Positions 34,673 through 44,290 of a stretch of DNA of 64,000 nucleotides are shown piece after piece. The stretch lies in assembly GCF_010119245.1 (NCBI RefSeq), contig NZ_WNKG01000001.1:434001-498000 (forward strand), given 5' to 3'. A program made the translations under genes and the position numbers. The notes under the pieces were generated by a model. The model was not told where the DNA came from. It saw nothing but the letters and a program-made list of their open reading frames with translations, and searched no databases. Position 1 is the first letter of the stretch. Each line of letters starts with the position of its first letter. The stretch comes from Cyclobacterium salsum (lineage in GTDB: Bacteria; Bacteroidota; Bacteroidia; Cytophagales; Cyclobacteriaceae).

Positions 34673-35749
34673 TCAATCAATGGATTTGAAAAAGCGATTC
34701 CATCTGATTTTATTAAACATGGACTTGTGTTTTTCCAGCGAAAGCCATAAAAACCAGGCTTTTCCCACTACATGGTCTTCCGGTACAAAACCCCAGAACC
34801 GGGAGTCCAGGGAATCGTGCCGGTTATCCCCCATCATAAAATAATAATTCTGTTTAAAGGTGTAGGATTCTTGCTTTTCTCCATTGATAAATAGGTCGTT
34901 ACCTTCTATTCGAAGCTCTTCATTGCCTTCAAAGTTTTCGATGGTATATCCATACCGGCGTACATTGTCCTCGGTGAGTTGTATGGTCTTTCCTTCAGCA
35001 GGCACTTCCAGTGGGCCGAAATTATCCTTGTTCCAGCCATAATAGGCACCGTCCGGAAAAATATTCGGGTCCCCTTGTCCCGGTTTGCTAATCCGCTTTC
35101 TTACGGAAGCGACAGCAGGCGATTGCTCCAATTCCCGAACCATTTCCTCCGTCGCAAAAATGAAATAGCCTGAGTTATCTGAAAACGGATAATAGCTATC
35201 CGGATTTATACCAAACCGATCAAAAAAATCGGCATTTAAGGGACGGTTGGTAGTGAGATCGTAAGAAAACTGCATTTCCTCCGGCAGGGCAGCCGCTTCT
35301 CCATTCACGAACAATTTTGCTTCCCTGATTTCAATTACATCTCCCGGCATCCCTACTCCCCGCTTGATATAATTCGTCTTCAGGTCGACCGGATAATGAA
35401 ATTCTTCCGGGTAATTAAACACCACTACATCATTCCGCTGGATGGAAGTAAATCCCGGTAAACGATAATAGGGCAACTGAACAGCTTCGGAGTAGGAAGG
35501 GATTTCGGTTCCCCAAATTTTCTGATGGGTCAAGGGTACCTGAAGAATGGTTTTGGGCACTCGGGTTCCATAATGCATTTTACTGACAAATAAAAAATCC
35601 CCTACCAACAGGGATTTCTCCATCGAGGCCGTGGGAATGGTAAAAGGCTCCAAAAGTAACCAACGGATCAGGCTGGCTGCGATTACTGCAAACAATAAGG
35701 CATCTACCCATTCCCTTGCGGCTGATTTTTTCTTTCTTTCTTGACTCAT
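34673..35749 (-). CDS. lepB: Signal peptidase I
   Basis: 358 residues, longer than E. coli LepB, as in many Bacteroidota. One N-terminal TM (~16-33) precedes the catalytic Ser in IPTASMEKSLL (S42). The general-base Lys is in NYIKRGVGMPGD (K129). The C-terminal box MMGDNRHDSLDSRFWGFVPEDHVVGKAW is complete. A large inserted region (~150-270) lies between. It cleaves Sec signal peptides at the inner membrane. It is the last gene of parA-parB-DUF5683-dapB-lepB. Confidence 0.96.
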   Translation of the reverse strand: MSQERKKKSAAREWVDALLFAVIAASLIRWLLLEPFTIPTASMEKSLLVGDFLFVSKMHYGTRVPKTILQVPLTHQKIWGTEIPSYSEAVQLPYYRLPGFTSIQRNDVVVFNYPEEFHYPVDLKTNYIKRGVGMPGDVIEIREAKLFVNGEAAALPEEMQFSYDLTTNRPLNADFFDRFGINPDSYYPFSDNSGYFIFATEEMVRELEQSPAVASVRKRISKPGQGDPNIFPDGAYYGWNKDNFGPLEVPAEGKTIQLTEDNVRRYGYTIENFEGNEELRIEGNDLFINGEKQESYTFKQNYYFMMGDNRHDSLDSRFWGFVPEDHVVGKAWFLWLSLEKHKSMFNKIRWNRFFKSID

Positions 35750-35762
35750 TTTTATACTAATG

Positions 35763-36485
35763 TTAAAACGTTAAAAAATCATTCATTGAAAAGACACCTT
35801 TTTTGCCCGGAAGCCATTCGGCTACCAACACGGCACCCAAGGCAAAACCTTTTCTACTATGGGCAGTATGGCGAATGGAAATGGTGTCAATATCCGAAGC
35901 ATACATCACGGTGTGTGTTCCCGGAGCTGGATCAATCCGTTTGGAAGTAATGGGAAGAACCTGGTTTGGAGTGGAATCCTTTTTTTTCAATTCCCACTTT
36001 TGGTATTGTTGGTTGTTTTCGAGCAAGCCTTCAGCAAGGGTAGTGGCGGTCCCGCTGGGAGCATCCTTTTTTTCGGTGTGGTGAATCTCTTCGATAGATG
36101 CCTGATAGCCTTCCTGGCCGTTCATTAGAGTGGCTAAGAAGGCATTCACTTTAAAAAACAAATTAACGCCAATGCTAAAATTGGAGGCGTAAAACAGAGA
36201 TCCGTTATGCCTTTCGCAACTACTTTCAACGGCTTCTTTCTGATCCATCCACCCGGTAGTCCCTACGACCACCGGTACCTGATGCTCTATGCACCAGTTA
36301 ATGTTTCCGACGGCCGACTCCGGTTGACTGAACTCAATGGCCACGTCGATTTCTTTCTTATCCAGGGAGTCTAAGTCGGTAACATTTTCAATATTGATTT
36401 TTGCCACAATGTGATGGCCTCTTTGTTCAGCAATTTGGGCGATAATTTTACCCATTTTTCCATATCCCAGGATCAGAATATTCAT
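35763..36485 (-). CDS. dapB: 4-hydroxy-tetrahydrodipicolinate reductase
   Basis: 240 residues, a normal short DapB. The N-terminal nucleotide-binding motif LGYGKMGKIIA, the tetrapeptide region EIHHTEKKDAPSGTA (catalytic HH.K and binding loop) and VVVGTTGW are present. It makes tetrahydrodipicolinate for lysine and meso-diaminopimelate, so it feeds peptidoglycan synthesis. It lies 1 bp from the DUF5683 gene and 13 bp before lepB. Confidence 0.95.
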   Translation of the reverse strand: MNILILGYGKMGKIIAQIAEQRGHHIVAKINIENVTDLDSLDKKEIDVAIEFSQPESAVGNINWCIEHQVPVVVGTTGWMDQKEAVESSCERHNGSLFYASNFSIGVNLFFKVNAFLATLMNGQEGYQASIEEIHHTEKKDAPSGTATTLAEGLLENNQQYQKWELKKKDSTPNQVLPITSKRIDPAPGTHTVMYASDIDTISIRHTAHSRKGFALGAVLVAEWLPGKKGVFSMNDFLTF

Positions 36486-36486
36486 A

Positions 36487-37101
36487 TTAGAATTTAAATT
36501 TTAAAGCGATACCTACCGCACGCCCGTACGCCATGATCGGTTCTGTGGTCGGTTCTATTTTTATACTCAGGTCATCACTGACATCAAAACTGGAAAGGTG
36601 AGCATCTACAAATGCATCCACAGCACCCAGCGCGTAGATGGCCCCAAATACCATGTACATGGCATCCCTGTTTCTCCGCCAATAATTGACATTCCTAATA
36701 ATACCATCTTCGTTCAGATTCGGAAATGGACTCGGCTCCCCTCCCTCCTCTCTTACGATTTCCAAGGCGGCCAAAAACTCCTGATACCTCCTGTTGTTAA
36801 ACTCGAGAAAATACACTGAAGTGGCTACCCCGCCGTAAAGTAAAGGTAATTTCCAGACTTTTTCATTATACACCTGCCCCGCTCCGGGAAAAATCAGGGA
36901 TAAAAGTACCGCTTTTTTAGGATTTTTAACACTATCGGGAGCTGCTAACACAATGGTGTCTTCCTCCGAAGTCTCTATCTCACTTATTACCTGTGCCGCC
37001 GCCTGAGGAGCTATCTGCATATGACACAAAAGTAAGATACTGCCAGCAAAAACGAATTTAACCTGACAACGGCTTATAAACAGACGTATCAAACATTTCA
37101 C
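36487..37101 (-). CDS. DUF5683-domain membrane protein
   Basis: 204 residues. A signal/anchor segment at ~15-35 precedes a Lys-Ala-Val-rich part that includes KKAVLLSLIFPGAGQVYNEKVWKLPLLYGG, the hallmark of DUF5683 (and TM2-like membrane proteins). A second hydrophobic stretch (AMYMVFGAIYALGAVDAFVDAHL) follows. The function is unknown. It begins directly after the parB stop, in a gene order conserved across Bacteroidota. Confidence 0.88.
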   Translation of the reverse strand: MKCLIRLFISRCQVKFVFAGSILLLCHMQIAPQAAAQVISEIETSEEDTIVLAAPDSVKNPKKAVLLSLIFPGAGQVYNEKVWKLPLLYGGVATSVYFLEFNNRRYQEFLAALEIVREEGGEPSPFPNLNEDGIIRNVNYWRRNRDAMYMVFGAIYALGAVDAFVDAHLSSFDVSDDLSIKIEPTTEPIMAYGRAVGIALKFKF

Positions 37102-38016
37102 TCAGATCAAATCAAGTATTTCTAAGATTCTGTTCAGATCGTTGGTGGAATGAAAAGGAATTTTGATCTCCCCTTTATCTTTTTGATCTGATTTTAGGGA
37201 TACTTTGGTTCCAAAATGGGAAGCCAACTTTTGCTGCAATTTGTTGATTTCATACTTCTTTACCGGGTCCAGTCCAGGTTTCTCGGGCGTTTCCTTTTTT
37301 TCCCGACCTTCGCTGAGTTCCTTAACCAGTGCTTCTACTTTTCTAACGCTCAGTTCCTCCGTGACCATGCGCTTAAAAATCGCCAGTTGTTTGTCCACAT
37401 CTTCGATATTGATCAAGGCCCTGGCATGTCCCATGCTGATTTTTTGATCGCGAATGCCTGCCTGAATATCCGGGGGCAGCTTAAGTAGTCTGAGGTAATT
37501 ATTAACTGTGGTTCGGTTTTTACCAACCCGATCTCCCAATTGCTCCTGCTTCAAATCACATTCTGACAATAAACGCTGATAGGAATGGGCGATTTCAAGC
37601 GCATTCAGATTTTCTCGCTGAATGTTTTCTATCAAGGCCATTTCCAGCATCTGCTGGTCATTTGCAAGTCGAACGTAAGCAGGAATTTTATCCAAACCGG
37701 CAATCTTGGAAGCCTGATACCTTCTCTCACCGGAAATAAGTTGATATTCCTTATCGGCTAATTTCCTAACGGTTATGGGTTGAATAATTCCCTGAACCCG
37801 TATGGATTCTGCCAATTCTTCAAGTGAGGTTTTATCAAAATGAGTCCTTGGCTGAAACGGATTTACCTGAATTTCTTCCAGCCCTATTTCAAAAATACCT
37901 GCAATGGGGTGGCTACCTTCTCCTTCCGTCTTCCCTTTTTGAGGAGAATCATGCAACAACGCGCCCAATCCTTTCCCCAAAGCCCCTCTTTTCTTATTTG
38001 TTTTACTAACTGCCAT
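37102..38016 (-). CDS. parB: ParB/RepB/Spo0J partition protein
   Basis: 304 residues. A Lys-rich tip carries GKGLGALL, then the ParB N-terminal domain (IQVNPFQPRTHFD, LAESIRVQGIIQPITV, YQLISGERRYQASKIAGL with the CTP-binding GERR box) and a helix-turn-helix (QLGDRVGKNRTTVNNYLRLLKLP). The C-terminal dimerisation part ends ILEILDLI. It binds parS sites; no parS palindrome was found in this window. It starts 13 bp after parA. Confidence 0.96.
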   Translation of the reverse strand: MAVSKTNKKRGALGKGLGALLHDSPQKGKTEGEGSHPIAGIFEIGLEEIQVNPFQPRTHFDKTSLEELAESIRVQGIIQPITVRKLADKEYQLISGERRYQASKIAGLDKIPAYVRLANDQQMLEMALIENIQRENLNALEIAHSYQRLLSECDLKQEQLGDRVGKNRTTVNNYLRLLKLPPDIQAGIRDQKISMGHARALINIEDVDKQLAIFKRMVTEELSVRKVEALVKELSEGREKKETPEKPGLDPVKKYEINKLQQKLASHFGTKVSLKSDQKDKGEIKIPFHSTNDLNRILEILDLI

Positions 38017-38029
38017 TTGTTTTAACTAA

Positions 38030-38809
38030 TCAATTTACCTTGGCCATGCCATTTTTGGTGGCAATTTCATTGGCCAGATTTAAGTAAGCCACCGCACCTT
38101 TTCCTGTCGCATCAAAAGCCACAACAGGCATCCCAAAACTGGGCGATTCACTTAATTTTACGTTTCTAGGGATAATCGTTTCGAAGGTCATGTCTTTGAA
38201 ATGCATCTTTACTTCATCGACTACCTGATTGGATAGTCTCAGCCTGACATCGTACATGGTCAAGAGAATACCCTCAATTTCGAGCTCCTGGTTAAGTCTG
38301 GTCTGGATAATTTTTATGGTATTCAGGAGTTTACCTAAACCTTCCAGGGCAAAGTATTCGCATTGCACGGGGATTATCACCGAATTGGCAGCGGTCAGGG
38401 CATTGATAGTTATTAATCCAAGAGAAGGTGAACAGTCGATGATAATAAAATCGTATTTATCCCTTAATCCCTGGATGACGCCCCGCATTTTCTCTTCCCG
38501 GTTTTCCAGATTAACCATTTCCACTTCTGCCCCCACCAGGTCAATATGAGACGGCACTAAATCCAAATTCTCTATCTCCGTAGTAATAATAATATCCTCT
38601 ATTTCATTCTCATTTACCATGCATTCGTAGATGCTGGTATCAATCTCTTTGGGGTCATAACCCAAGCCTGATGTGGTATTGGCCTGGGGGTCTGCGTCGA
38701 TCACAAGCGTCTTGTATTCCAAAACAGCCAAACTGGCTGCCAGATTCATGGCCGTGGTCGTTTTACCCACTCCCCCTTTTTGATTGGCAATAGCGATTAC
38801 TTTTCCCAT
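38030..38809 (-). CDS. parA: ParA-type chromosome partition ATPase
   Basis: 259 residues. Deviant Walker [19 protein letters not shown] (with the signature Lys), DADPQANTT and [13 protein letters not shown] are all intact. It drives segregation of ParB-bound origin regions. It is 6 bp downstream of the metallo-hydrolase gene and 13 bp before parB. Confidence 0.97.
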   Translation of the reverse strand: MGKVIAIANQKGGVGKTTTAMNLAASLAVLEYKTLVIDADPQANTTSGLGYDPKEIDTSIYECMVNENEIEDIIITTEIENLDLVPSHIDLVGAEVEMVNLENREEKMRGVIQGLRDKYDFIIIDCSPSLGLITINALTAANSVIIPVQCEYFALEGLGKLLNTIKIIQTRLNQELEIEGILLTMYDVRLRLSNQVVDEVKMHFKDMTFETIIPRNVKLSESPSFGMPVVAFDATGKGAVAYLNLANEIATKNGMAKVN

Positions 38810-38815
38810 TATTTC

Positions 38816-39499
38816 TTAAAGCGTAATACTTTCCCCTATTTGAAGCAAAAACAATTCTTTACCGGCTTCTTTTGCCGACTGCCTTACTTCTTCTTTATTG
38901 ATGGTGATGTAAGGAAAGGTATCGTAGTGCATGCCTACGATCTTTTCCGTACCGACAAAATCAGCTGCCTTGATGGCATCACTGATGTCCATTGTAAAGT
39001 TATCCCCTATGGGCAATACAGCAAAATCAATAGCAAAAGATTCTCCTATTAATTTCATGTCGAATGTCAAAGCTGTATCACCAGCATAATAAAACACTCC
39101 CTCATCCGAAGTGATCACGAATCCACCCGGATTCCCCCCGCTTGACCCATCTGGAAGCGTGCTGCTGTGAATGGCATTAACATATTTAACCTTTCCAAAG
39201 TCAAAAACCTTGCTTCCGCCATGATTCATGGGGTGTACATTTTCCAGGCCTTTTCCCTGAAACCAGGATATAATTTCAAAATTGGAAACCAGCATGGCAC
39301 CACTTTTTCTGGCTATCCGCTCCACATCGGCTACATGATCTTCATGTCCATGTGTCACAAGTATGTAATCAGGATTGATTTCTTCAATGGCCACATCCTT
39401 TGCAAGCGAGTTGGGAGTTATAAACGGATCAAAAAGAATCTGTTTTCCATTTATCCCCATCAAGAAGGTCGAATGACCAAAGTACTTGAGTTCAATCAT
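38816..39499 (-). CDS. UPF0173-type metal-dependent hydrolase (metallo-beta-lactamase fold)
   Basis: 227 residues. The metal motif THGHEDHVADV (HxHxDH form) and downstream metal-binding residues (NHGGS, GDTALTFDMKLIGE) place it in the MBL-fold UPF0173 family. The substrate is unknown. It stands 6 bp before parA, so it may be cotranscribed, though its own function is probably unrelated. Confidence 0.92.
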   Translation of the reverse strand: MIELKYFGHSTFLMGINGKQILFDPFITPNSLAKDVAIEEINPDYILVTHGHEDHVADVERIARKSGAMLVSNFEIISWFQGKGLENVHPMNHGGSKVFDFGKVKYVNAIHSSTLPDGSSGGNPGGFVITSDEGVFYYAGDTALTFDMKLIGESFAIDFAVLPIGDNFTMDISDAIKAADFVGTEKIVGMHYDTFPYITINKEEVRQSAKEAGKELFLLQIGESITL

Positions 39500-39670
39500 T
39501 GGATTTTGATTTTTCGGTTCCTGATAGCTTCACAAATATATCATTTTAATCGGAACTATGGTCAGGTACTTTTCCACATCACCCGGTGGAAAACTTTTAT
39601 ATCATTGAATATCAAATACTTATACCCATATGAGGTCCGTGTTCGAACCCCTAAAAGCCATATAGAATGA

Positions 39671-39698
39671 AAAAAAGGCATGGGAAATCCCATGCCTT
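39671..39698 (-). terminator. Terminator of yidC
   Basis: AAGGCATGGGA, 2-nt AA, TCCCATGCCTT is an 11-bp perfect stem 23 bp past the yidC stop. On the minus strand it is followed by a T run. Confidence 0.85.
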
Positions 39699-39720
39699 GT
39701 GATTTCTAAGACTGAGAAAA

Positions 39721-41538
39721 TTATTTCTGCTTCCCTTTTTTCTTGGCTGGCTCGCCTTTTTTATTCTCCGCTGCCTTCATCGCCTGCTCAATTCTCATTT
39801 GAAATTTGGACTTTTTCTTATTGGCATTTTTTGCCTTACTCTCTTCTACTTTTTGTCTGATTTTACTATCATCTACAAATTGCTTAATCAAAGCCTGCTG
39901 ACCAAAGGTTACCATATTGGAAACGAAGTAGTAAAAACTAAGTGCTGCAGGAAAGGAGTTTAACACAAACATGAAAACAACGGGCATGATATAGCCGATG
40001 TTTTTCATAGGCCCCTGTGCCGTAGTCAGTTGGTTATTAAAGTGAGTGTAGGCAATTTGGGAAAGGGTCATCAGCAGGGTAAACAAACTCACATGGGACC
40101 CATAAAATGGAATCGTGAACGGTAGATTCAAAATGGAGTCATAGGTAGACAAATCATGTGCCCATAGAAAGGATTCCTGCCGCAACTCTATGGAGTTGGG
40201 AAAGAAAAAGAACATGGCTAATAAAAAAGGCATTTGCAGCACCATGGGCAAACAACCGGAAATAGGACTTACTCCCAGCTGCCCGAACAGTTTCATCTGT
40301 TCTTGCTGCATTTTAGTTTGATCATCGCCGTATTTCTCTTTTAACTCATCTATCTCAGGCTTAATGACCCTCATTTTGGCCATTCCTATATAAGATTTAT
40401 AGGTTAGCGGTAATAGGAATAATTTGATAATGAAAACAATCAGGATAATAATTACTCCGTAATTATCAAAAAAGTTTTCCAACCAATGAAACAGGTTTAC
40501 GATGATGTATTTATTTACCCAACTGACAAACACGTAGCCCATATCCACGTTTTTGTCAAATTCGGGAGTCACCTGTTTCAGAATTTTGTAGTTGTTAGGC
40601 CCAAAGTAATAACTTACTGCTTCATTCATTGGTAAGGTTAGGGTCGCATACATGCGCTTTACAGAAGAAGCATCCAAAGGTGTCTCCTGAGCTAAATTTC
40701 CTCCTGCAAACTGATTGGAGGCAATAACGCCGGATGTGAAAAACCGTTGCTTAAAAGCCACCCATTTTAGGGGCTCTCCTATTTGCTGCGCATCTTCGGA
40801 ATCGCCGGTGGTTAGGTAATCATAACTTTCATCCACCGTGTAGAAGTTCATGTAGGTTTTCCTACGGGACTCCTCCATGTCTTCTTCCAGCTTTTGCAGC
40901 TCAGTGCTCCAGTTAAGGGTAACGGTCTCATCGGAAACCAACGAGCCAAGTCCGGAACCTTCTAAAACATGCCCTAACTGATACCCGGACTCCGGGAGGG
41001 TATAGACCCTTTTTAGGGTTCCAGTACCTACATTGGCGGTGAAAACAAGTTGATCTACAGGTTCCTCAGCCGAACCGGAAGTCGATTCGCTGACTTCAAA
41101 GTACAGCTCATTCAATCCGATTTTGCCTTGGGGCGCATTTATTTCGTACTCCAGGTCTCCAAATTCCTGATCAAATAAAATAAGGGCTTGCTGATCGTAG
41201 GTTTTAAAATTCTTTACCTCAACCCGTTGAATTTCCCCCCCTTTGCTCGAAAAGGTAATTTTTAGACCATCATTCTCCAGGGTATAAAAACGCTCCTCCC
41301 CATTGACAAGGCTGGAAAAGTCTCCGTATTTTTGTTGGGTCGCTATAGTTTGCAGGCTATCTCCCGGTGCTATACTATCCGGTTCTGCTGCTTCTCTATC
41401 AGGTGATTGGGATTGCACCTGTGTGGTGTTGTCCGTTTGAGGTTCGATAACCGGTTCCGGTCCGCTGGCAAAAAAGAGCGAATAAACCAAAATTACGGCT
41501 GCGAAAAGAATAAGTCCCGTCGCTTGATTTTTATCCAT
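39721..41538 (-). CDS. yidC: Membrane protein insertase YidC
   Basis: 605 residues, typical of Gram-negative YidC. TM1 is at the N-terminus (LILFAAVILVYSLFF), followed by the large periplasmic domain (~50-340) and the five-TM insertase core (IIVNLFHWLENFFDNYGVIIIL, KLFGQLGVSPISGCLPMVLQMPFLLAMFFF, FYYFVSNM). The Lys-rich tail is normal. It inserts proteins into the inner membrane with or without Sec. It follows pyrG by 56 bp and ends at its own terminator. Confidence 0.96.
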   Translation of the reverse strand: MDKNQATGLILFAAVILVYSLFFASGPEPVIEPQTDNTTQVQSQSPDREAAEPDSIAPGDSLQTIATQQKYGDFSSLVNGEERFYTLENDGLKITFSSKGGEIQRVEVKNFKTYDQQALILFDQEFGDLEYEINAPQGKIGLNELYFEVSESTSGSAEEPVDQLVFTANVGTGTLKRVYTLPESGYQLGHVLEGSGLGSLVSDETVTLNWSTELQKLEEDMEESRRKTYMNFYTVDESYDYLTTGDSEDAQQIGEPLKWVAFKQRFFTSGVIASNQFAGGNLAQETPLDASSVKRMYATLTLPMNEAVSYYFGPNNYKILKQVTPEFDKNVDMGYVFVSWVNKYIIVNLFHWLENFFDNYGVIIILIVFIIKLFLLPLTYKSYIGMAKMRVIKPEIDELKEKYGDDQTKMQQEQMKLFGQLGVSPISGCLPMVLQMPFLLAMFFFFPNSIELRQESFLWAHDLSTYDSILNLPFTIPFYGSHVSLFTLLMTLSQIAYTHFNNQLTTAQGPMKNIGYIMPVVFMFVLNSFPAALSFYYFVSNMVTFGQQALIKQFVDDSKIRQKVEESKAKNANKKKSKFQMRIEQAMKAAENKKGEPAKKKGKQK

Positions 41539-41594
41539 GTGTCAATTGTTTACGAAACAGATTTCTTAAATCTGCCCTTTTCAATGCTATTTTT

Positions 41595-43217
41595 TTAAGA
41601 TTTAGATTGCTTTTTTTCTCCAACAGCTTTAATAAACCGGACAAATAAGGGGTGCGGATTCAATACCGTGCTTTTATATTCGGGGTGAAACTGGGTACCA
41701 ACGAACCAGGGATGGTCTTTCAACTCGATGATTTCTACCAAGCCCTTGTCCGGGTTTTTTCCTGAAGCCAACATGCCGTGATTTTCAAAGTCCTTTAGGT
41801 ACTTGTTATTAAATTCGTATCGGTGACGGTGCCGTTCAGTGATTTTTTGCTTTCCGTAGGCCGTAAAAGCCTTGGTACCTTTTACCAACTCACAAGGATA
41901 AGCACCTAGCCGCATGGTCCCACCCATTTGGGTGATGTCCTTTTGCTCCGCCATTAAAAATATTACCGGATCTTTACAGTCTGGGTTTATTTCCGTGGAA
42001 GAGGCGTCTGTCAAGCCCATCACATTTCTCGCAAATTCGATTACAGCAATTTGCATTCCCAGGCAAATCCCGAAATAGGGAATCTCATTCTCCCGGGCAA
42101 ATTTAGCTGCTTCCAGTTTCCCTTCCAAACCACGAACGCCAAAACCAGGAGCTACCAGCACCCCATCCATTTCGTTTAATTTCTTTTCGACATTATCAAT
42201 GTTTATTTCCTCGGAGGATATCAAATGCAGGTTCACTTTACATTCCAGTGAGGTCCCGGCATGGATAAAGGATTCAATGATGGACTTATAGGCATCCGGA
42301 AGGGAGACGTATTTGCCGATCAGAGCTATATCCACCTCCATCGTTGGGTTTTTCAATTTCCCCAAAAATTCCTTCCACTGCTCCAATTCTGTATTCGTTT
42401 TGGAAGAGATTTTGAGTTTACTCATAACCCGCTCATCCAGCCGCTCCTTTTTCATCAAAAGGGGAACATCGTAAATAGAATCGGCATCCATGGCCTCAAT
42501 TACACAGTTCAATTGTACGTTGCAAAAAAGGGCAATTTTCTTTTTCACATCCAAGGGTAAGTGACGCTCCGTCCTGCAAACCAATATATCCGGCTGAACA
42601 CCCGCCTCCAGCAACTGCTTAACCGAATGTTGGGTCGGTTTGGTTTTCAGCTCTTTTGCGGCAGATAGGTAGGGTATCAAGGTCAAATGAATCACCAATA
42701 TATTATTAGGACCCAAATCCCACCTGGCCTGCCTCACGGCTTCCACGAAGGGTAAGGATTCAATATCCCCCACACAACCTCCGATTTCGGTGATGATCAC
42801 ATCGTACTTGCCGTCCTGGCCTAATTTGTAGAAGTTGTTTTTAATCTCATCGGTAATATGCGGTACTACCTGTACGGTCTTACCCAAGAACTCTCCTTTT
42901 CGTTCTTTGGTAATGACGTTGTTATAGATTCTACCAGTCGTAACATTATTGTCTTGAGAGGTTGTCGCATTTAAAAACCGCTCGTAATGACCCAGATCCA
43001 AATCGGTCTCCGCTCCATCTTCTGTTACGTAACACTCTCCGTGCTCGTAGGGATTCAAAGTTCCGGGATCAATATTCAAATAAGGATCAAACTTTTGGAT
43101 GGTGACGGAAATGCCCCTGGACTGTAAAAGCTTGGCTAGAGAGGCGGCAATAATCCCTTTTCCCAAGGAAGAGGTGACCCCTCCAGTAATAAAGATGTGT
43201 TTTGTAGAAAAACCCAT
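41595..43217 (-). CDS. pyrG: CTP synthase
   Basis: 540 residues, the standard length. Synthetase domain: [71 protein letters not shown]. Glutaminase domain: [25 protein letters not shown] with the nucleophile Cys, and TQFHPEYKS. It makes CTP from UTP and glutamine. It is upstream of yidC on the same strand. A TAATTTTG -7-like element lies at 43260-43267. Confidence 0.98.
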   Translation of the reverse strand: MGFSTKHIFITGGVTSSLGKGIIAASLAKLLQSRGISVTIQKFDPYLNIDPGTLNPYEHGECYVTEDGAETDLDLGHYERFLNATTSQDNNVTTGRIYNNVITKERKGEFLGKTVQVVPHITDEIKNNFYKLGQDGKYDVIITEIGGCVGDIESLPFVEAVRQARWDLGPNNILVIHLTLIPYLSAAKELKTKPTQHSVKQLLEAGVQPDILVCRTERHLPLDVKKKIALFCNVQLNCVIEAMDADSIYDVPLLMKKERLDERVMSKLKISSKTNTELEQWKEFLGKLKNPTMEVDIALIGKYVSLPDAYKSIIESFIHAGTSLECKVNLHLISSEEINIDNVEKKLNEMDGVLVAPGFGVRGLEGKLEAAKFARENEIPYFGICLGMQIAVIEFARNVMGLTDASSTEINPDCKDPVIFLMAEQKDITQMGGTMRLGAYPCELVKGTKAFTAYGKQKITERHRHRYEFNNKYLKDFENHGMLASGKNPDKGLVEIIELKDHPWFVGTQFHPEYKSTVLNPHPLFVRFIKAVGEKKQSKS

Positions 43218-43259
43218 AAGAACGCGTGGATGAAATTTTGTTTATATTCTTATGGGATT

Positions 43260-43267
43260 CAAAATTA
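43260..43267 (-). promoter_or_regulatory. Candidate -7 element of pyrG (TAATTTTG)
   Basis: Matches TAnnTTTG on the minus strand, 43 bp upstream of the pyrG ATG. No -33 TTG at the usual 19-21 bp spacing was seen. Confidence 0.4.
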
Positions 43268-43412
43268 GGTAAAATAATTGACTTGGTCGTGGACAAACGA
43301 TTTAAAATTTTGTACCACTACCCTGGGACCAGATCAGATATCCCTACGGATTGGTTTAACCTGCGGTATAGCAATTGGTTACCTTACTATAGAAATTTTT
43401 TATTTGTTTCTG

Positions 43413-44249
43413 CTAAGCTACCATATTGATAAGGGTGCCAATTCCGTCGATATGGATCTTAATTTTATCGCCGGATTGCAAGGTAAAGGTATGATCCGGT
43501 ACGATACCTGTCCCTGTCATCAAGAATGCACCAGAAGGAAAGGTATACTCACGATAGAGAAATTCCACCAGTTGACTAAACTTCCGTTTGATCTGATCGA
43601 TGGTAATGGAATCACTAAATACCAGATTACTTTCCCGGATGATTTCTAGTTTTATGGACGTGTCCGGCGGCAACGCTTCTTCGCTGATCAGAATGCAGGG
43701 ACCCAGGGCAGTAGAGCCATCGTATACTTTTGCCTGTGGAAGGTATAACGGATTCTCGCCTTCTATACTTCTTGAACTCATGTCATTACCGATGGTGTAG
43801 CCCAGAATTTTGCCTGAACTAGATATCAGCAAGGTGAGCTCAGGTTCGGGCACATCCCATTTTGAATCTTTCCGGATACGAACCTCCTGCATGTGCCCCA
43901 TTACTCTGGGACCAGTAGCTTTCATAAATAATTCAGGCCTTTCTGCCTGATAGACCTTCTCATAGAATGTTCCGCCGCCGCTATCTTTAGATTCTTCCTG
44001 ACGCCCCAACTTACTCCGAAAATACGTTACCCCGCTGGCCCATACTTCCTGACTGCCGACTGGCGGCAGTAGGGCATTTGCCAGCCAATCATGCGCCTCC
44101 TTATCTGGAGCTAACTCCTGTACGATGTTGGTAAGTTTTTGATATAACCCATCATCATTGATGAATTCATCCCAGTTCTGATCTTTAACCAGGTATAAGT
44201 CGTGTCCGTTTTCCAGGACGATTCCTTTTTTGGTTCGGTATATTTTCAT
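43413..44249 (-). CDS. FAH-family 2-keto-3-deoxy-sugar-acid dehydratase/hydrolase
   Basis: 278 residues. The FAH core has VYQAERPELFMKATG, WDVPEPELTLLISSSGKILGYTIGNDMSSRSIEGENPLYLPQAKVYDGS and GTGIV. This arrangement is closest to 2-keto-3-deoxy-arabinonate dehydratase-like proteins rather than true fumarylacetoacetase. A dehydratase or lyase on a 2-keto-3-deoxy acid is the likely reaction. It is the last gene after gntP (41 bp) in the sugar-acid operon. Confidence 0.82.
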   Translation of the reverse strand: MKIYRTKKGIVLENGHDLYLVKDQNWDEFINDDGLYQKLTNIVQELAPDKEAHDWLANALLPPVGSQEVWASGVTYFRSKLGRQEESKDSGGGTFYEKVYQAERPELFMKATGPRVMGHMQEVRIRKDSKWDVPEPELTLLISSSGKILGYTIGNDMSSRSIEGENPLYLPQAKVYDGSTALGPCILISEEALPPDTSIKLEIIRESNLVFSDSITIDQIKRKFSQLVEFLYREYTFPSGAFLMTGTGIVPDHTFTLQSGDKIKIHIDGIGTLINMVA

Positions 44250-44290
44250 GTTATACTATCCATTAGGTTCTAAAATTGACATTCTATTAA

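Noticed and set aside
34673-38809. parS sites near parAB
   Set aside because: No CACGTG-centred palindrome or other clear parS-like element was found on visual reading.
39640-39663. GTGTTCGAACCCC resembling a tRNA T-loop between the UPF0173 gene and yidC
   Set aside because: The flanking bases do not form a 5-bp T stem and no anticodon or acceptor arm can be drawn. It may be an old fragment, but is not reported as a gene.
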